Shown: positions 1 to 8,242 of the stretch, one piece after another
Layout of the letters: each line of letters opens with the position of its first letter
Numbering within the stretch: the first letter of the stretch is position 1
Assembly (NCBI GenBank): GCA_002437735.1
Contig: DJRC01000005.1
Span: forward strand, 1-30,419
Reading direction: 5' to 3'
Origin: Oscillospiraceae bacterium UBA6370
GTDB taxonomy: Bacteria; Bacillota; Clostridia; Oscillospirales; Oscillospiraceae
Length of the DNA stretch: 30,419 bases
Notes under the pieces: model-generated
What the model saw: the letters and a program-made list of their open reading frames with translations, nothing else
Told to the model about the DNA's origin: nothing
Database searches by the model: none
Made by a program: the position numbers and the translations under genes

Positions 1-521
1 TCGGGCATCACGCCATAGAAGCCGGGAATGACCACGCTGCGGTCGCCTGCGGCGCGGCGCAGCGCCTCGTAGGTCGCGTCGGTGTCCACCGTGCCGTCGA
101 AGCGGAACTTCACCCACTCGGCGGCGTCAAGGAACTCATAGCCGAGGTACTCGGCCATCAGCCGCGCGGAGAAGTATTCGCCGCGCGAGGCCAGCTCGTC
201 CTTTTCGATTCCCTCCTGCATCTTCGCCCACAGGGCGTCGAAGCCGGGATCCAGGTCGAGTTTCAGACCGCAGTCGTGCGCGATCTCCAGATAGCGCGTG
301 CGGATCATGTCGAAGATCTCCTCGCAGCTCACGCCGTATTTGATGTGCGCGGCGCAGAGGTACAAAAGGTCGGTGATCTTGTGGTCGCCGGAAAAGCGCT
401 TGCCGGGCGCGGACACGATGACCACGCGGCGGGACTCGTCGGAATCGACAATGGCCTTGACCTTGGCGAACTGCTGGGCGTCGGCGAGCGACGAGCCGCC
501 GAATTTCAGAACTTTAAGCAT
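1..521 (-). CDS. lysC: Aspartate kinase, N-terminal part (runs off the window)
   Basis: Aspartokinase phosphorylates aspartate in the first step of lysine, threonine and methionine synthesis. Reading the minus strand from the ATG at 521 gives MLKVLKFGGSSLAD, with the family's KFGGSS nucleotide-binding motif at residues 6-11, and the frame stays open to position 1 (173 codons). Families are usually 400-450 aa, so the C-terminal kinase half and any ACT regulatory domains lie outside the window. A GGAGT-type ribosome site precedes the start. The ATG lies only 5 nt after the hom stop codon, so the two genes are very probably one transcript. Family assignment is firm; feedback type (lysine or threonine) cannot be judged without the ACT region. 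Confidence 0.93.
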   Translation of the reverse strand, partial: MLKVLKFGGSSLADAQQFAKVKAIVDSDESRRVVIVSAPGKRFSGDHKITDLLYLCAAHIKYGVSCEEIFDMIRTRYLEIAHDCGLKLDLDPGFDALWAKMQEGIEKDELASRGEYFSARLMAEYLGYEFLDAAEWVKFRFDGTVDTDATYEALRRAAGDRSVVIPGFYGVMP

Positions 522-526
522 TTTCT

Positions 527-1630
527 TTACTCCTCCTCGATCCTTGCTAAGAATACCGGCTTGCCGCACGAGCGCGCGCGCTCGGCGCGCGCAAAGGCCT
601 CGGCGACGGTGATGGGTTCGGTGCAGACGGTCTCGCTGCCCGTGCGCAGGTAGAAGCGGCCGGCCGCCGCGGAATTGTCGATGTGCTTCGCCTCGTGCCG
701 CGAGACGTAGAAGCTCGGGCAGCCCTCGATGACGTCCACGCAGTCGCTCAGCACGCTGCTGCCGGTGGGATAGCCGCCCGCGCCCGCGCCGGAAAAGCTC
801 AGCTCACCGAAGCGCGCGCCGCGCAGCGTGACGAGGTTGCCCGTGCCGTTCGTCTGCGCGACCGGCGACGCGGCGGGGAAGAGCGTGGGGCAGACAAAGG
901 CGGAGACACGGTCCTCGTGCCGCTCGGCGCGGACAAAGAGCTTGCAGACCCTGCCCAGCTCACGCCAGGCGGCGAAGTCCTTTTCCTCCACGCTCGAGAT
1001 GCCGAAGCAGGGGATCTCCTCCTCCCGCACCGACGCGCCGAAGGCGAGGTTCGCGCTGAGCACCAGCTTGCGCCGCGCGTCGTAGCCCTCCACGTCCGCG
1101 GTGGGATCGGCCTCGGCGTAACCGAGCGCTTGCGCCTCGCGCAGACAGGTGGTATAATCGACGCCGGAGGCCGTCATGGCCGAGAGCATATAGTTCGTCG
1201 TGCCGTTCAGGATGCCGCCGACAGCGGTGATCTCATCGAGCCGCGCGGCGCGGGAGAGGGACGTGAGCCACGGGATGCCGCCGCCCGCCGCCGCCGTGCA
1301 GCGTAGCGACACGCCGCATTCCCTCGCAAGCTCCAGCAGCTCGTCGTAGTGCGCGCACACGAGCTGTTTGTTCGCGGTGACGACGTGCTTGCCCGCGCGC
1401 ATGGCCGCGCAGATATAACGGTAAGCTGGCTCCAGTCCGCCCATGACCTCGACCACGATGCCGACCGAGCGGTCGCGCACGATCTCGTCGAAATCGTTTG
1501 TCACGGTGCAGGGAAGCTCCGGGCGTGGACGGCGGGACAAAACGCTCGTCACGCGCAGATCGCTCCGCCCGAGCGTGAGCTCGTAGAAGGCCTTGCCGAC
1601 GGTGCCGAAGCCGAGCAATGCAATGTTCAT
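527..1630 (-). CDS. hom: Homoserine dehydrogenase, short form
   Basis: Reduces aspartate semialdehyde to homoserine with NAD(P)H, the branch point to threonine and methionine. The 367-aa product starts with a Rossmann GFGTVG motif (residues 7-12), followed by the NGTTNYML and GYAEADPTADVEGYDARRK signatures around the catalytic lysine. It ends at about the close of the catalytic domain; many Gram-positive Hom proteins carry a further ~70-aa ACT domain, which is absent here. That suggests weaker or indirect threonine feedback, an inference. It lies 5 nt upstream of lysC and diverges from thrC, giving a compact threonine-pathway locus with promoters in the 200-nt gap at 1631-1831. Confidence 0.95.
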   Translation of the reverse strand: MNIALLGFGTVGKAFYELTLGRSDLRVTSVLSRRPRPELPCTVTNDFDEIVRDRSVGIVVEVMGGLEPAYRYICAAMRAGKHVVTANKQLVCAHYDELLELARECGVSLRCTAAAGGGIPWLTSLSRAARLDEITAVGGILNGTTNYMLSAMTASGVDYTTCLREAQALGYAEADPTADVEGYDARRKLVLSANLAFGASVREEEIPCFGISSVEEKDFAAWRELGRVCKLFVRAERHEDRVSAFVCPTLFPAASPVAQTNGTGNLVTLRGARFGELSFSGAGAGGYPTGSSVLSDCVDVIEGCPSFYVSRHEAKHIDNSAAAGRFYLRTGSETVCTEPITVAEAFARAERARSCGKPVFLARIEEE

Positions 1631-1690
1631 GGGGTGTGCCTGCCTTTCTCTCTGTATAATCCGCCAAGTATGGACGATTTGTGCAGTTTA

Positions 1691-1706
1691 CACGGAAATG
1701 TCCGTG
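1691..1706. promoter_or_regulatory. Palindrome between hom and thrC (possible operator)
   Basis: CACGGA-AATG-TCCGTG is a perfect 6-4-6 inverted repeat lying 12 nt upstream of the putative thrC -35 box, in the shared divergent promoter region. Its place suits a repressor or activator site for the threonine genes, but no regulator is visible nearby and a repeat this short can occur by chance. Confidence 0.3.
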
Positions 1707-1718
1707 GTAGAAAAACAC

Positions 1719-1745
1719 TTGACTTTTTGATGGGAACAATATAAC
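1719..1745 (+). promoter_or_regulatory. Putative sigma-A promoter of thrC
   Basis: TTGACT at 1719-1724 and TATAAC at 1740-1745 are near-consensus -35 and -10 boxes, though the 15-nt spacing is short; TAACAT two bases further gives 17. It lies about 90 nt upstream of the thrC start in an A+T-rich stretch. Confidence 0.5.
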
Positions 1746-1831
1746 ATGGGCATTGTTGAAATGCAATAGGCAATCGAAAAAATATTTTGATATGGCAAAT
1801 GAAGAAACCGAAAAGCGGAGGTATTTTGAAT

Positions 1832-3322
1832 ATGAACTATCAAAGCACGCGGAACGCGGCCCTCACCGCCTCGAGCGCCGAGGCGATCCTGAACGGCCTG
1901 GCCCCCGACGGCGGGCTGTACGCCATGCCGGCCCTCGCGGGGCTGGACTTCGACTGGAAGTGCTGCTTGACGCTCTCCACGCAGGGCATGGCGACGGAGA
2001 TATTATGTGCGCTGCTGCCCGACTTCACGCACGCGGAGATGGAGCAGCTCGTCCGCGCGGCCTACACCGGCAGGTTTGAGACCGAGGACCTGACCCCCAC
2101 CGTTCCGGTCGGCGAGGACACGGTGCTCGAACTGTTCCGAGGCCCCACGAGCGCCTTCAAGGACGTGGCGCTCTCGATGCTGCCACATCTGATGACGGCG
2201 GCAAAGAAGAAGTGCGGCGTGGACGATGAGATCTTGATCCTCACCGCGACCTCCGGCGACACCGGCAAGGCCGCGATGGAGGGCTTCTGCGACGTCGCGG
2301 GCACGAAGATCATCGTCTTTTACCCGGACGGCGGCGTGTCCGCCGTGCAGAAGGCGCAGATGGTCACGCAGGGCGGCGACAATACCTGTGTCGTCGCGGT
2401 ACGCGGCAACTTCGACGACGCCCAGACCGCTGTCAAGCAGGTCTTTGCCAAGGTCGGCAGCGAAAATTTGCTCGCGGGCAAGGGCGTGCGCCTGTCGAGC
2501 GCGAACTCCATCAACATCGGCCGCCTCGCGCCGCAGGTCGTCTACTACTTCCGTGCCTACGCAGACCTTGTCCGCCGCGGTACGATCGCCGTCGGCGAGC
2601 AGGTGGACTACGTTGTTCCTACCGGCAACTTCGGCGACATCCTCGCCGGCTACTTCGCACGCGAACTGGGGCTGCCCGTCGGCACGCTCGTGTGCGCGTC
2701 CAACGCCAACAACGTGCTCACCGACTTCATCCGCACGGGCCGCTACGATAAAAAGCGCCCGTTCTACCTCACCAGCTCGCCCTCGATGGACATTCTGGTG
2801 TCGAGCAACCTCGAGCGCCTGCTGTTCCTGCTCTCCGGCGACGAGCAGCTGGTGGCGAAGCTCATGCGTCAGCTCACCGAGGACGGCGCGTATGAGGTGT
2901 CGGAGGAGCTGAAGGAGAAGATTCAATCCCTCTTCTGGGCGGGCTGCTGCGGCGACGCCGAGACGAAGCAGACCATCGGCAGAGTCTGGCAGGAGCATCA
3001 TTATCTCTGCGACACGCACACAGCCGTGGCGTGGAACGTCGCGCAGCAGTACAAGGCGGCGAATCCCGGCCACGCGCCGGTCGTGGTGTTCTCCACCGCG
3101 TCGCCCTACAAGTTCCCCGCCGCCGTGCTCGAGGGCCTCGGCGAGAGGGCGGAGGGCGATGAGTTCGCCGTCATGGAGCAGCTCGAACGCCTGACCGGCG
3201 TTCCCGCACCGAAGAATCTCCGCAGTCTGCGCGAGCGCCCCGTGCGCCACACCGCCGTCCTCGACCGCGAGGAGATGCTGCCCTTTGTCCTAAAAAAGGC
3301 ACAGGAAAAGAAGTGGTTCTGA
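1832..3322 (+). CDS. thrC: Threonine synthase
   Basis: PLP enzyme converting O-phosphohomoserine to threonine. The 496-aa product shows the N-terminal QSTRN segment, the PLP lysine in GPTSAFKDVAL (K110), the phosphate-binding TATSGDTGKAAMEGF loop, and the conserved SSANSINIGRLAPQ and PTGNFGDILAG motifs. I chose the ATG at 1832 over an in-frame start 45 nt upstream because GCGGAGG sits just before it and family members begin near MNYxSTR. It diverges from hom-lysC and is followed by a strong hairpin terminator, so it is probably a single-gene transcript. Length is normal for the long fungal/bacterial-type threonine synthase. Confidence 0.96.
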   Translation: MNYQSTRNAALTASSAEAILNGLAPDGGLYAMPALAGLDFDWKCCLTLSTQGMATEILCALLPDFTHAEMEQLVRAAYTGRFETEDLTPTVPVGEDTVLELFRGPTSAFKDVALSMLPHLMTAAKKKCGVDDEILILTATSGDTGKAAMEGFCDVAGTKIIVFYPDGGVSAVQKAQMVTQGGDNTCVVAVRGNFDDAQTAVKQVFAKVGSENLLAGKGVRLSSANSINIGRLAPQVVYYFRAYADLVRRGTIAVGEQVDYVVPTGNFGDILAGYFARELGLPVGTLVCASNANNVLTDFIRTGRYDKKRPFYLTSSPSMDILVSSNLERLLFLLSGDEQLVAKLMRQLTEDGAYEVSEELKEKIQSLFWAGCCGDAETKQTIGRVWQEHHYLCDTHTAVAWNVAQQYKAANPGHAPVVVFSTASPYKFPAAVLEGLGERAEGDEFAVMEQLERLTGVPAPKNLRSLRERPVRHTAVLDREEMLPFVLKKAQEKKWF

Positions 3323-3326
3323 AATG

Positions 3327-3367
3327 AAAAAGGAAGCGAAGGGGTCTCCCCCTTCGCTTCCCTTTTC
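3327..3367. terminator. Bidirectional terminator after thrC
   Basis: A 13-bp perfect stem (arms 3332-3344 and 3349-3361, loop TCTC) is flanked by A's on the left and CTTTTCT on the right. It sits between the convergent stop codons of thrC and the minus-strand metallo-hydrolase and can serve both. Confidence 0.85.
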
Positions 3368-3376
3368 TATATACAT

Positions 3377-3988
3377 TCAGCCTATGAATTTCGGCACGAT
3401 CACGCCGCGCGGCGCGTCGGGCGTCAGCTCAAAGGAGCTGCTGCCGAGCCGCTGCACCTCGCCCGCGGGATAGAGCCGCAGGAAGTCCTCCACTGTGGCG
3501 ATCACGTCGTAGCCGTGGCTGCCGTGGCGGTAGTGCATCGGCACGATCACGCGCGGTGCGATGGCGTCCGCCACGCGCCTGGCGGTCTCCGCGTCGATGG
3601 TATAGAAGCCGCCGACGGGAAGCAGCAGCGCGTCGCAGCCGCGCAGCGGCGCAAGCTGCTCCTCGCTCAGCTCGTGGCCGAGGTCGCCGAGATGCACGAC
3701 GCGCAGCCCCTCGGCGGCGAGGATGTGGATGGTGTTCGTCCCGCGCAGCGCGCCGCCCCGGTCATCGTGGAAGGTCTGGACGGTCTCCACCGTGAAGGGA
3801 CTGCCCCCGCGCGGCGTGACCTCCACCGCCTCCACGAAGTCGTGGTCGCGGTGATGGTGCGAGCAGAGCACCTCGTTCGTGCTCGTGTGCAGCGGCGGAT
3901 AGCTCTCCACATAATACGGGTCGAGCACGACGCGGTAGCCGCCGCTTTCGACGGCGAAGCAGGAATGGCCCAGCCAGGTGAGCTTCAT
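3377..3988 (-). CDS. Metallo-beta-lactamase-fold hydrolase (UPF0173-like)
   Basis: A 203-aa cytoplasmic protein of the MBL superfamily, UPF0173/YtkL-like group. It begins MKLTWLGHSCF, has the metal-binding HHHRDH motif (residues 44-49), a second histidine in TFHDD, the metal-bridging aspartate in HLGDLGH, and a late MHYRHG histidine. These are the ligands of a di-metal site. Substrates are generally unknown in this family. AAGGAG lies at normal spacing before the ATG. It lies 21 nt downstream of the DUF4349 lipoprotein gene on the same strand, so they may be co-transcribed. Confidence 0.85.
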   Translation of the reverse strand: MKLTWLGHSCFAVESGGYRVVLDPYYVESYPPLHTSTNEVLCSHHHRDHDFVEAVEVTPRGGSPFTVETVQTFHDDRGGALRGTNTIHILAAEGLRVVHLGDLGHELSEEQLAPLRGCDALLLPVGGFYTIDAETARRVADAIAPRVIVPMHYRHGSHGYDVIATVEDFLRLYPAGEVQRLGSSSFELTPDAPRGVIVPKFIG

Positions 3989-4008
3989 AGGCGTTTTCTC
4001 CTTATCGG

Positions 4009-4974
4009 TTATTCTTCGTTTTTCGGCTCCTCGTCTGCGGGGAGCTTGCTTTTCTTTTTGCCGAGCCTGCCGAACGGTTTCTTTTTGCGCACCGCGCGCA
4101 CGACGGCCACGGCGAGCGCCGCCAGCACCGCCAGGAACACAAGGTTGTTCGCGATGCCGATGGCAAGGTCCTCAAGGAATACGCCTGTGTCGCGCAGACC
4201 GTTCGTGAAGGCCCGCGCAATGCGCGCGCCGAAGGTCAGTGGCGCGCCCTCGTTCTCATCGAGCTTGTAGGTCTCGCTGAGCGTCAGGCTCACGGTGGCG
4301 TAATCTACCAGCGCGTCGTAGTGACGCAGCGTGCCAGAGAGGCTTTCGATCTCGTACTCCGTGTCGCTGATGGCGCTCTCGATGGTGATGATGTCCGCCA
4401 TATTGTCCGCCTTGGAGAGCAGCTCCTGCAGACGCTCGAGCTTGATCTGCGCGGTCTTGAGACGGGAGTCGGTGTCGTAGTATTCCTCGGTGATGTTCTC
4501 CGCCGAGGAGGACATATAGGTGACGTGGCAGAGCGTGCCGACCTGCTCGCAGAAGTGCTCGTACTCCGCGGCGGGCACGCGCACGGTGAATTCGCCGTAG
4601 CGGTAGCCGCTCGAGCGGTTGCTTAGGCTCTTGCTCTCAAAGTAGCCGCCGCAGGACTTCACCAGCTCGGTGATGGCGGTCTCGCTCGTCGTGTAGTCCT
4701 GCGTCTGCACCTCGATGCTCGCGCGGTAGATCATCTTCGCGTCGCTCTGCAGGACCGTGCCGCCGGTGAGCGTCTGACCGTCGTCCCAGCCGTAGTCGGC
4801 GTCCGCCGTCGGGGCCTCCGGCTCGTAGGCAAAGCCGTTTTCCGCCTTGGCATAGTAGCTTTCGCTCGTCATCATGCTGTCCGCGCTGTCGCGCGGGGCT
4901 GCCTTGCTGCCACAGCCCGTGAGCAGGGCGAGCAGCATCAGCGCGCTGAGAAGGATTGCAAGTATTCTTTTCAT
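4009..4974 (-). CDS. DUF4349 lipoprotein with coiled coil and C-terminal membrane segment
   Basis: A 321-aa exported protein. The signal peptide ends in LLALLTGC, with the lipidated cysteine at residue 21. A low-complexity linker is followed by a beta-rich DUF4349 region (MIYRASIEVQTQDY through FTVRVPAAEY), a coiled coil (about 150-200), one hydrophobic helix near residue 285, and a Lys-rich tail ending EEPKNEE. DUF4349 proteins are membrane-associated, of unknown function. Two ATGs lie six bases apart. I chose the inner one at 4974 because GAGG then has 9-nt spacing; the outer one (4980) would have only 3 nt. A lipidated N-terminus plus a C-terminal helix would anchor it at both ends. Confidence 0.82.
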   Translation of the reverse strand: MKRILAILLSALMLLALLTGCGSKAAPRDSADSMMTSESYYAKAENGFAYEPEAPTADADYGWDDGQTLTGGTVLQSDAKMIYRASIEVQTQDYTTSETAITELVKSCGGYFESKSLSNRSSGYRYGEFTVRVPAAEYEHFCEQVGTLCHVTYMSSSAENITEEYYDTDSRLKTAQIKLERLQELLSKADNMADIITIESAISDTEYEIESLSGTLRHYDALVDYATVSLTLSETYKLDENEGAPLTFGARIARAFTNGLRDTGVFLEDLAIGIANNLVFLAVLAALAVAVVRAVRKKKPFGRLGKKKSKLPADEEPKNEE

Positions 4975-5053
4975 CTTCATCTACCTCAAGATATGTGATT
5001 TGGGGTTCTCTGAAGGGTTTGACGCAAAGAAGCGGAAAAAGTTCCCATTCTTC

Positions 5054-5794
5054 TTATTTTTTCTCGGCTTCCAGCCGCGCGAAGGTCTCCAGCGCGGCGA
5101 GAATGCTGTGCTCCTCGCCCGCGGCGGCCGCATCCGCGCCGGCGGTGTAGGAGCCGACGCCGTGGGAAATGCACTCCCTCCAGCGCACGACGTTGTTGAG
5201 CACGCTCGCGCACTTCATGCCGCGCAGCCGCCCGACGGTCAGCAGCGCGGCGGTCTCCATGTCGCTGCCGAGCACGCCCTTTTTCGACCAGTATTCGTTG
5301 ATCTCCTCGATGTCGTCGATGTAAAAGCTCTCGTGGCTGCGGATGATGCCGAGGCGGTGGGCGAAGCCCTGCGCGCGGATGCTTTCCGTCAGCGCGAGCA
5401 GCAGCTCCGTGTCCGGCACGGCGGGATAGCCCTCGCGCACATAGGCGCGGGAGGTGCCGTCGTCGCGCACCGCGCCGACGGCGATGAGCAGCTCGCCGGG
5501 AGCGATGTCCGTCTGTAGGGCTCCGCAGGAGCCGATGCGGATGGCGTGCGTCACGCCGATGCTGTACAGCTCCTCGACCGCGATGCCGGTCGAGACGCCG
5601 CCCATGCCCGTGGACATCGCCAGAATGCGCGCGCCGCGGTAGGTACCGACAAGGCTGCGGTACTCGCGGTTCATGCCGAGATCCTCGACCTCGCTCATGT
5701 GCGACGCGATGCGCTCGGCGCGCTTCGGGTCGCCGGGCAGGATGGCATAGCGGACATTCAGACTCTCGTCGAGCTGGATGTGGGGCTGTTTCAT
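5054..5794 (-). CDS. Nucleoside phosphorylase (uridine-phosphorylase-like)
   Basis: Cleaves a nucleoside with phosphate to base and ribose-1-phosphate, feeding pyrimidine or purine salvage. The 246-aa protein has the phosphate-site GDPKRAERIA motif (21-30), STGMGG, GSCGAL, and GSDMETAAL near the ribose site. The segment around DGTSRAYVREGYPAVPD is most like uridine phosphorylases, which contact uracil there. GAGGAG precedes the ATG. It stands alone between a lipoprotein and an esterase gene. Family level is secure; uridine rather than purine specificity is an inference from motif resemblance. Confidence 0.88.
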   Translation of the reverse strand: MKQPHIQLDESLNVRYAILPGDPKRAERIASHMSEVEDLGMNREYRSLVGTYRGARILAMSTGMGGVSTGIAVEELYSIGVTHAIRIGSCGALQTDIAPGELLIAVGAVRDDGTSRAYVREGYPAVPDTELLLALTESIRAQGFAHRLGIIRSHESFYIDDIEEINEYWSKKGVLGSDMETAALLTVGRLRGMKCASVLNNVVRWRECISHGVGSYTAGADAAAAGEEHSILAALETFARLEAEKK

Positions 5795-5842
5795 GGGTGC
5801 TTCTCCTCTCAGTGTGTGGGTTTCAAAAAGTTGGATGCGCCG

Positions 5843-6787
5843 TCACCGCTCCAGCAGGAAGCGCGCGACGCTTTCCATCGCCGCGGCGGCCTTGCGCAGG
5901 GGGAACATCTGAAAGACGTGCCACATCCCCTCGCTCACCTCGAAGCGGCAGGGAACGAGCGCACGCTCCAGCGCGTGACAGAGCATCTCGGAATCCGAAT
6001 ACAGGATCTCGTGATCGCCGGCTTGAATGAGCGTCGGCGGGAAGCCGGTAAGGTCGGCGAAGAGCGGCGAGAGATCGGGCGAGGCGTAGTCCCGCCCGCC
6101 GGCGTAGGCGGTGCGCACGGCCTCGATGTACTCCGGCGTGAGCATCGGGTCGCTCTCCGCGCGTTCGGCGTAGGACGCGCCCGACATGGTCATGTCCGTC
6201 CATGGGGACATCAGCACCAGCGCTCCGGGCAGGCGGCGGCCCGCCGCCTTGAGACGATGGCACAGCACGAGCGCGAGATTGCCGCCCGCGCTGTCGCCCG
6301 CGAGCACGATGTCCCGCGCACCGTAGCCGAGCAGCATGAGATGATCCCACGCGCGCAGCGCGTCCTCGACGGCAGCGGGGTAGGGATGCTCGGGCGCGAG
6401 ACGGTATTCAAAGCTCAGCACGTCGTAGCCCGTGACGTGCGTGAGCTTGGACGCGAGCACGCGCGCGTAGCCGAGGTTGCCGCTCGTGTAGCCGCCGCCG
6501 TGGCAGTAGAGGATGGCGCGGCGGCTGCCGTGGGGGACCTTGAGCCGCATCCACGCGGCCTTCATGCCGTCGAGTGAAAATTCCTCATAGTCCATGCCGG
6601 CCATCGGCGCGGTCAGCCGGCCGAGGACCTCCTGACTGCGGCGTTGGTGCTCCAGCTCCTCCTCGGTCATGGTCTCGGGCGCACCGGCGCTGTGCAGCGC
6701 CTTGAGCGCGCGCATCAGCGGATCGAGGCGCGGACTCTCGGCCTCGTTTTTCTTCTTTTTCAGCGGAAGGTTCAGCTTGTTTTCCAT
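5843..6787 (-). CDS. Alpha/beta hydrolase of the hormone-sensitive-lipase type (esterase)
   Basis: A 314-aa cytoplasmic esterase or deacetylase. It has the HSL oxyanion motif HGGG (96-99), the nucleophile elbow GDSAG (Ser166), and the expected Asp258 (QAGDHE) and His290 (EGMWHVF), so the triad is complete. The N-terminus is Lys-rich and not a signal peptide. AGGAG precedes the ATG. It diverges from an acyltransferase-like gene across 153 nt. As I recall from Clostridia genomes, this trio (esterase, condensation-like acyltransferase, zinc-ribbon membrane protein) recurs, which suggests they act on one acylated product, but the substrate is unknown. Confidence 0.88.
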   Translation of the reverse strand: MENKLNLPLKKKKNEAESPRLDPLMRALKALHSAGAPETMTEEELEHQRRSQEVLGRLTAPMAGMDYEEFSLDGMKAAWMRLKVPHGSRRAILYCHGGGYTSGNLGYARVLASKLTHVTGYDVLSFEYRLAPEHPYPAAVEDALRAWDHLMLLGYGARDIVLAGDSAGGNLALVLCHRLKAAGRRLPGALVLMSPWTDMTMSGASYAERAESDPMLTPEYIEAVRTAYAGGRDYASPDLSPLFADLTGFPPTLIQAGDHEILYSDSEMLCHALERALVPCRFEVSEGMWHVFQMFPLRKAAAAMESVARFLLER

Positions 6788-6870
6788 CGTTATCTCCTGC
6801 CTGCGCTTGATTTTGCTGCCTGCATGATATCATATTTGCGTAAAAAAGAAAAGGAAAACCGTCATTTTTC

Positions 6871-6899
6871 TTGTGGTGCGCGCGCCGCTGTGCTACAAT
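6871..6899 (+). promoter_or_regulatory. Putative sigma-A promoter of the acyltransferase gene
   Basis: TTGTGG (6871-6876) and TACAAT (6894-6899) are separated by exactly 17 nt, and the -10 box lies 41 nt upstream of the start codon at 6941. Confidence 0.55.
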
Positions 6900-6940
6900 A
6901 AGCCATCCGATGCGGTGCCGCGCGGAAGGAGGAAACGACA

Positions 6941-8215
6941 ATGGCGAAGCCCAACAGCAAATGGTACAAGCTCGACAGTGCGGGCATTCTCTACTCCGCG
7001 CTGCAAAAGGAGGAGTATTCCGCCATCTACCGCTTCTCCGCCCGGATGGAAAGGGAGGTCGATCCCGCTGCGCTCCAGCGCGCCATCGACCGCTGTATGC
7101 CGCGCTTTCCGAGCTTTGCCGTGCGCATCCGCAAGGGGCTGTTCTGGTACTATCTCGAGCCGAACCGCGCGCCCGGGCCGTTTTTGAAGGAGGACGTCTC
7201 TGACCCCTGCCAGCCCGTCCGCTTCCGTGAGGACAACGGCTGGCTCGTGCGCTTTTACTATTACCGTGAACGCATCTCCGTCGAGGTGTTCCACGCGCTG
7301 TCCGACGGCGGCGGAGCCATCGTCTTTTTCCGCACGCTCCTTGCCGAATACCTGCGCCAGACCGGCGTGGAGGTCCCCGCGGGAAACGGTGTGCTCGATC
7401 TGAACGAGCCGCCGCGCGAGGAGGAGCTGGAGGACGCCTACGCCCGCTACGCGGGCCGCCACGCCTTCGGCCTGCGGCGGCTGCCGAGGGCCTATCAGAA
7501 TACCGGCACGCCGGAGCCGTTCTACACCTTCCATGTTACGATGGGCTTCGTGCCGCTCTCCCGCCTGCGCGAGCAGGCGAAGAAGTATAACGCCTCCATC
7601 ACGGAATATCTCTCCGCTGTGCTCATCCACATCATTCTGGAAAAACAGAAGCGCGAGAGACCTTACCGCGAGCGCCCCGTGGCGCTGGCGGTGCCGATCA
7701 ATCTGCGCGGCTTTTTCCCGAGCGAGACGCTGCGCAACTTCATCACCACCGTCCGCCCGTATATCGACCCGGCGCTCGGCGACTACACCTTCCCCGAGAT
7801 CGTCTCGCAGGTGCGCCACTTCATGAAGCTGCACATCAACCGGCAGGAGCTGCAGGCGGCGTTCACCGGCAACGTCCGCTTTACGGAGAATTTTGCCCTG
7901 CGCCTCATTCCGGTCGTGCTCAAGAACCCGGTCATGGCACTCAACTACCGCCTGCTCGGCGTGCGCCCGTATTCCTGCACCTACACCAATCCCGGCGCGT
8001 TCACCGTGCCGCCGGAGATGGCGGCGCATATCCGCGGGGCGGAGGTCATTTTAGGTCAGGCGACCGTGCCGCGCTGCCACTGCGCCTCCATCAGCTACGG
8101 CGATACCATGGAGATCACCTTTGCCGGCACACAGGCGGAGACGGACACCGAGCGCGACTTTTTCAGCTTCCTCGTACGCGAGGGCATCCCCGTGCGCGTG
8201 GAGAGCAACCGCTGA
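6941..8215 (+). CDS. Condensation-like (HxxxDG) acyltransferase
   Basis: A 424-aa protein related to alcohol acetyltransferases and the condensation-domain superfamily, which move acyl groups to alcohol or amine acceptors. The active-site motif is HALSDGG (His118, Asp122), with the NLRGFFPSETLRNF segment matching the conserved latch region. No signal peptide or membrane segment is evident. AAGGAGG sits 8 nt before the ATG. The zinc-ribbon membrane gene follows after 27 nt, so they are probably one transcript. A likely role is esterifying a lipid or secondary metabolite, opposing or balancing the divergent esterase; this is an inference from neighbours. Confidence 0.8.
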   Translation: MAKPNSKWYKLDSAGILYSALQKEEYSAIYRFSARMEREVDPAALQRAIDRCMPRFPSFAVRIRKGLFWYYLEPNRAPGPFLKEDVSDPCQPVRFREDNGWLVRFYYYRERISVEVFHALSDGGGAIVFFRTLLAEYLRQTGVEVPAGNGVLDLNEPPREEELEDAYARYAGRHAFGLRRLPRAYQNTGTPEPFYTFHVTMGFVPLSRLREQAKKYNASITEYLSAVLIHIILEKQKRERPYRERPVALAVPINLRGFFPSETLRNFITTVRPYIDPALGDYTFPEIVSQVRHFMKLHINRQELQAAFTGNVRFTENFALRLIPVVLKNPVMALNYRLLGVRPYSCTYTNPGAFTVPPEMAAHIRGAEVILGQATVPRCHCASISYGDTMEITFAGTQAETDTERDFFSFLVREGIPVRVESNR

Positions 8216-8242
8216 AGAGCGGAGCGAAAGGACGAAAACGAT

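Noticed and set aside
4321..4626. Many long open frames opposite real genes, for example on the plus strand here
   Set aside because: High G+C makes antisense frames long; they have no family motifs, no ribosome sites, and lie over well-supported genes.
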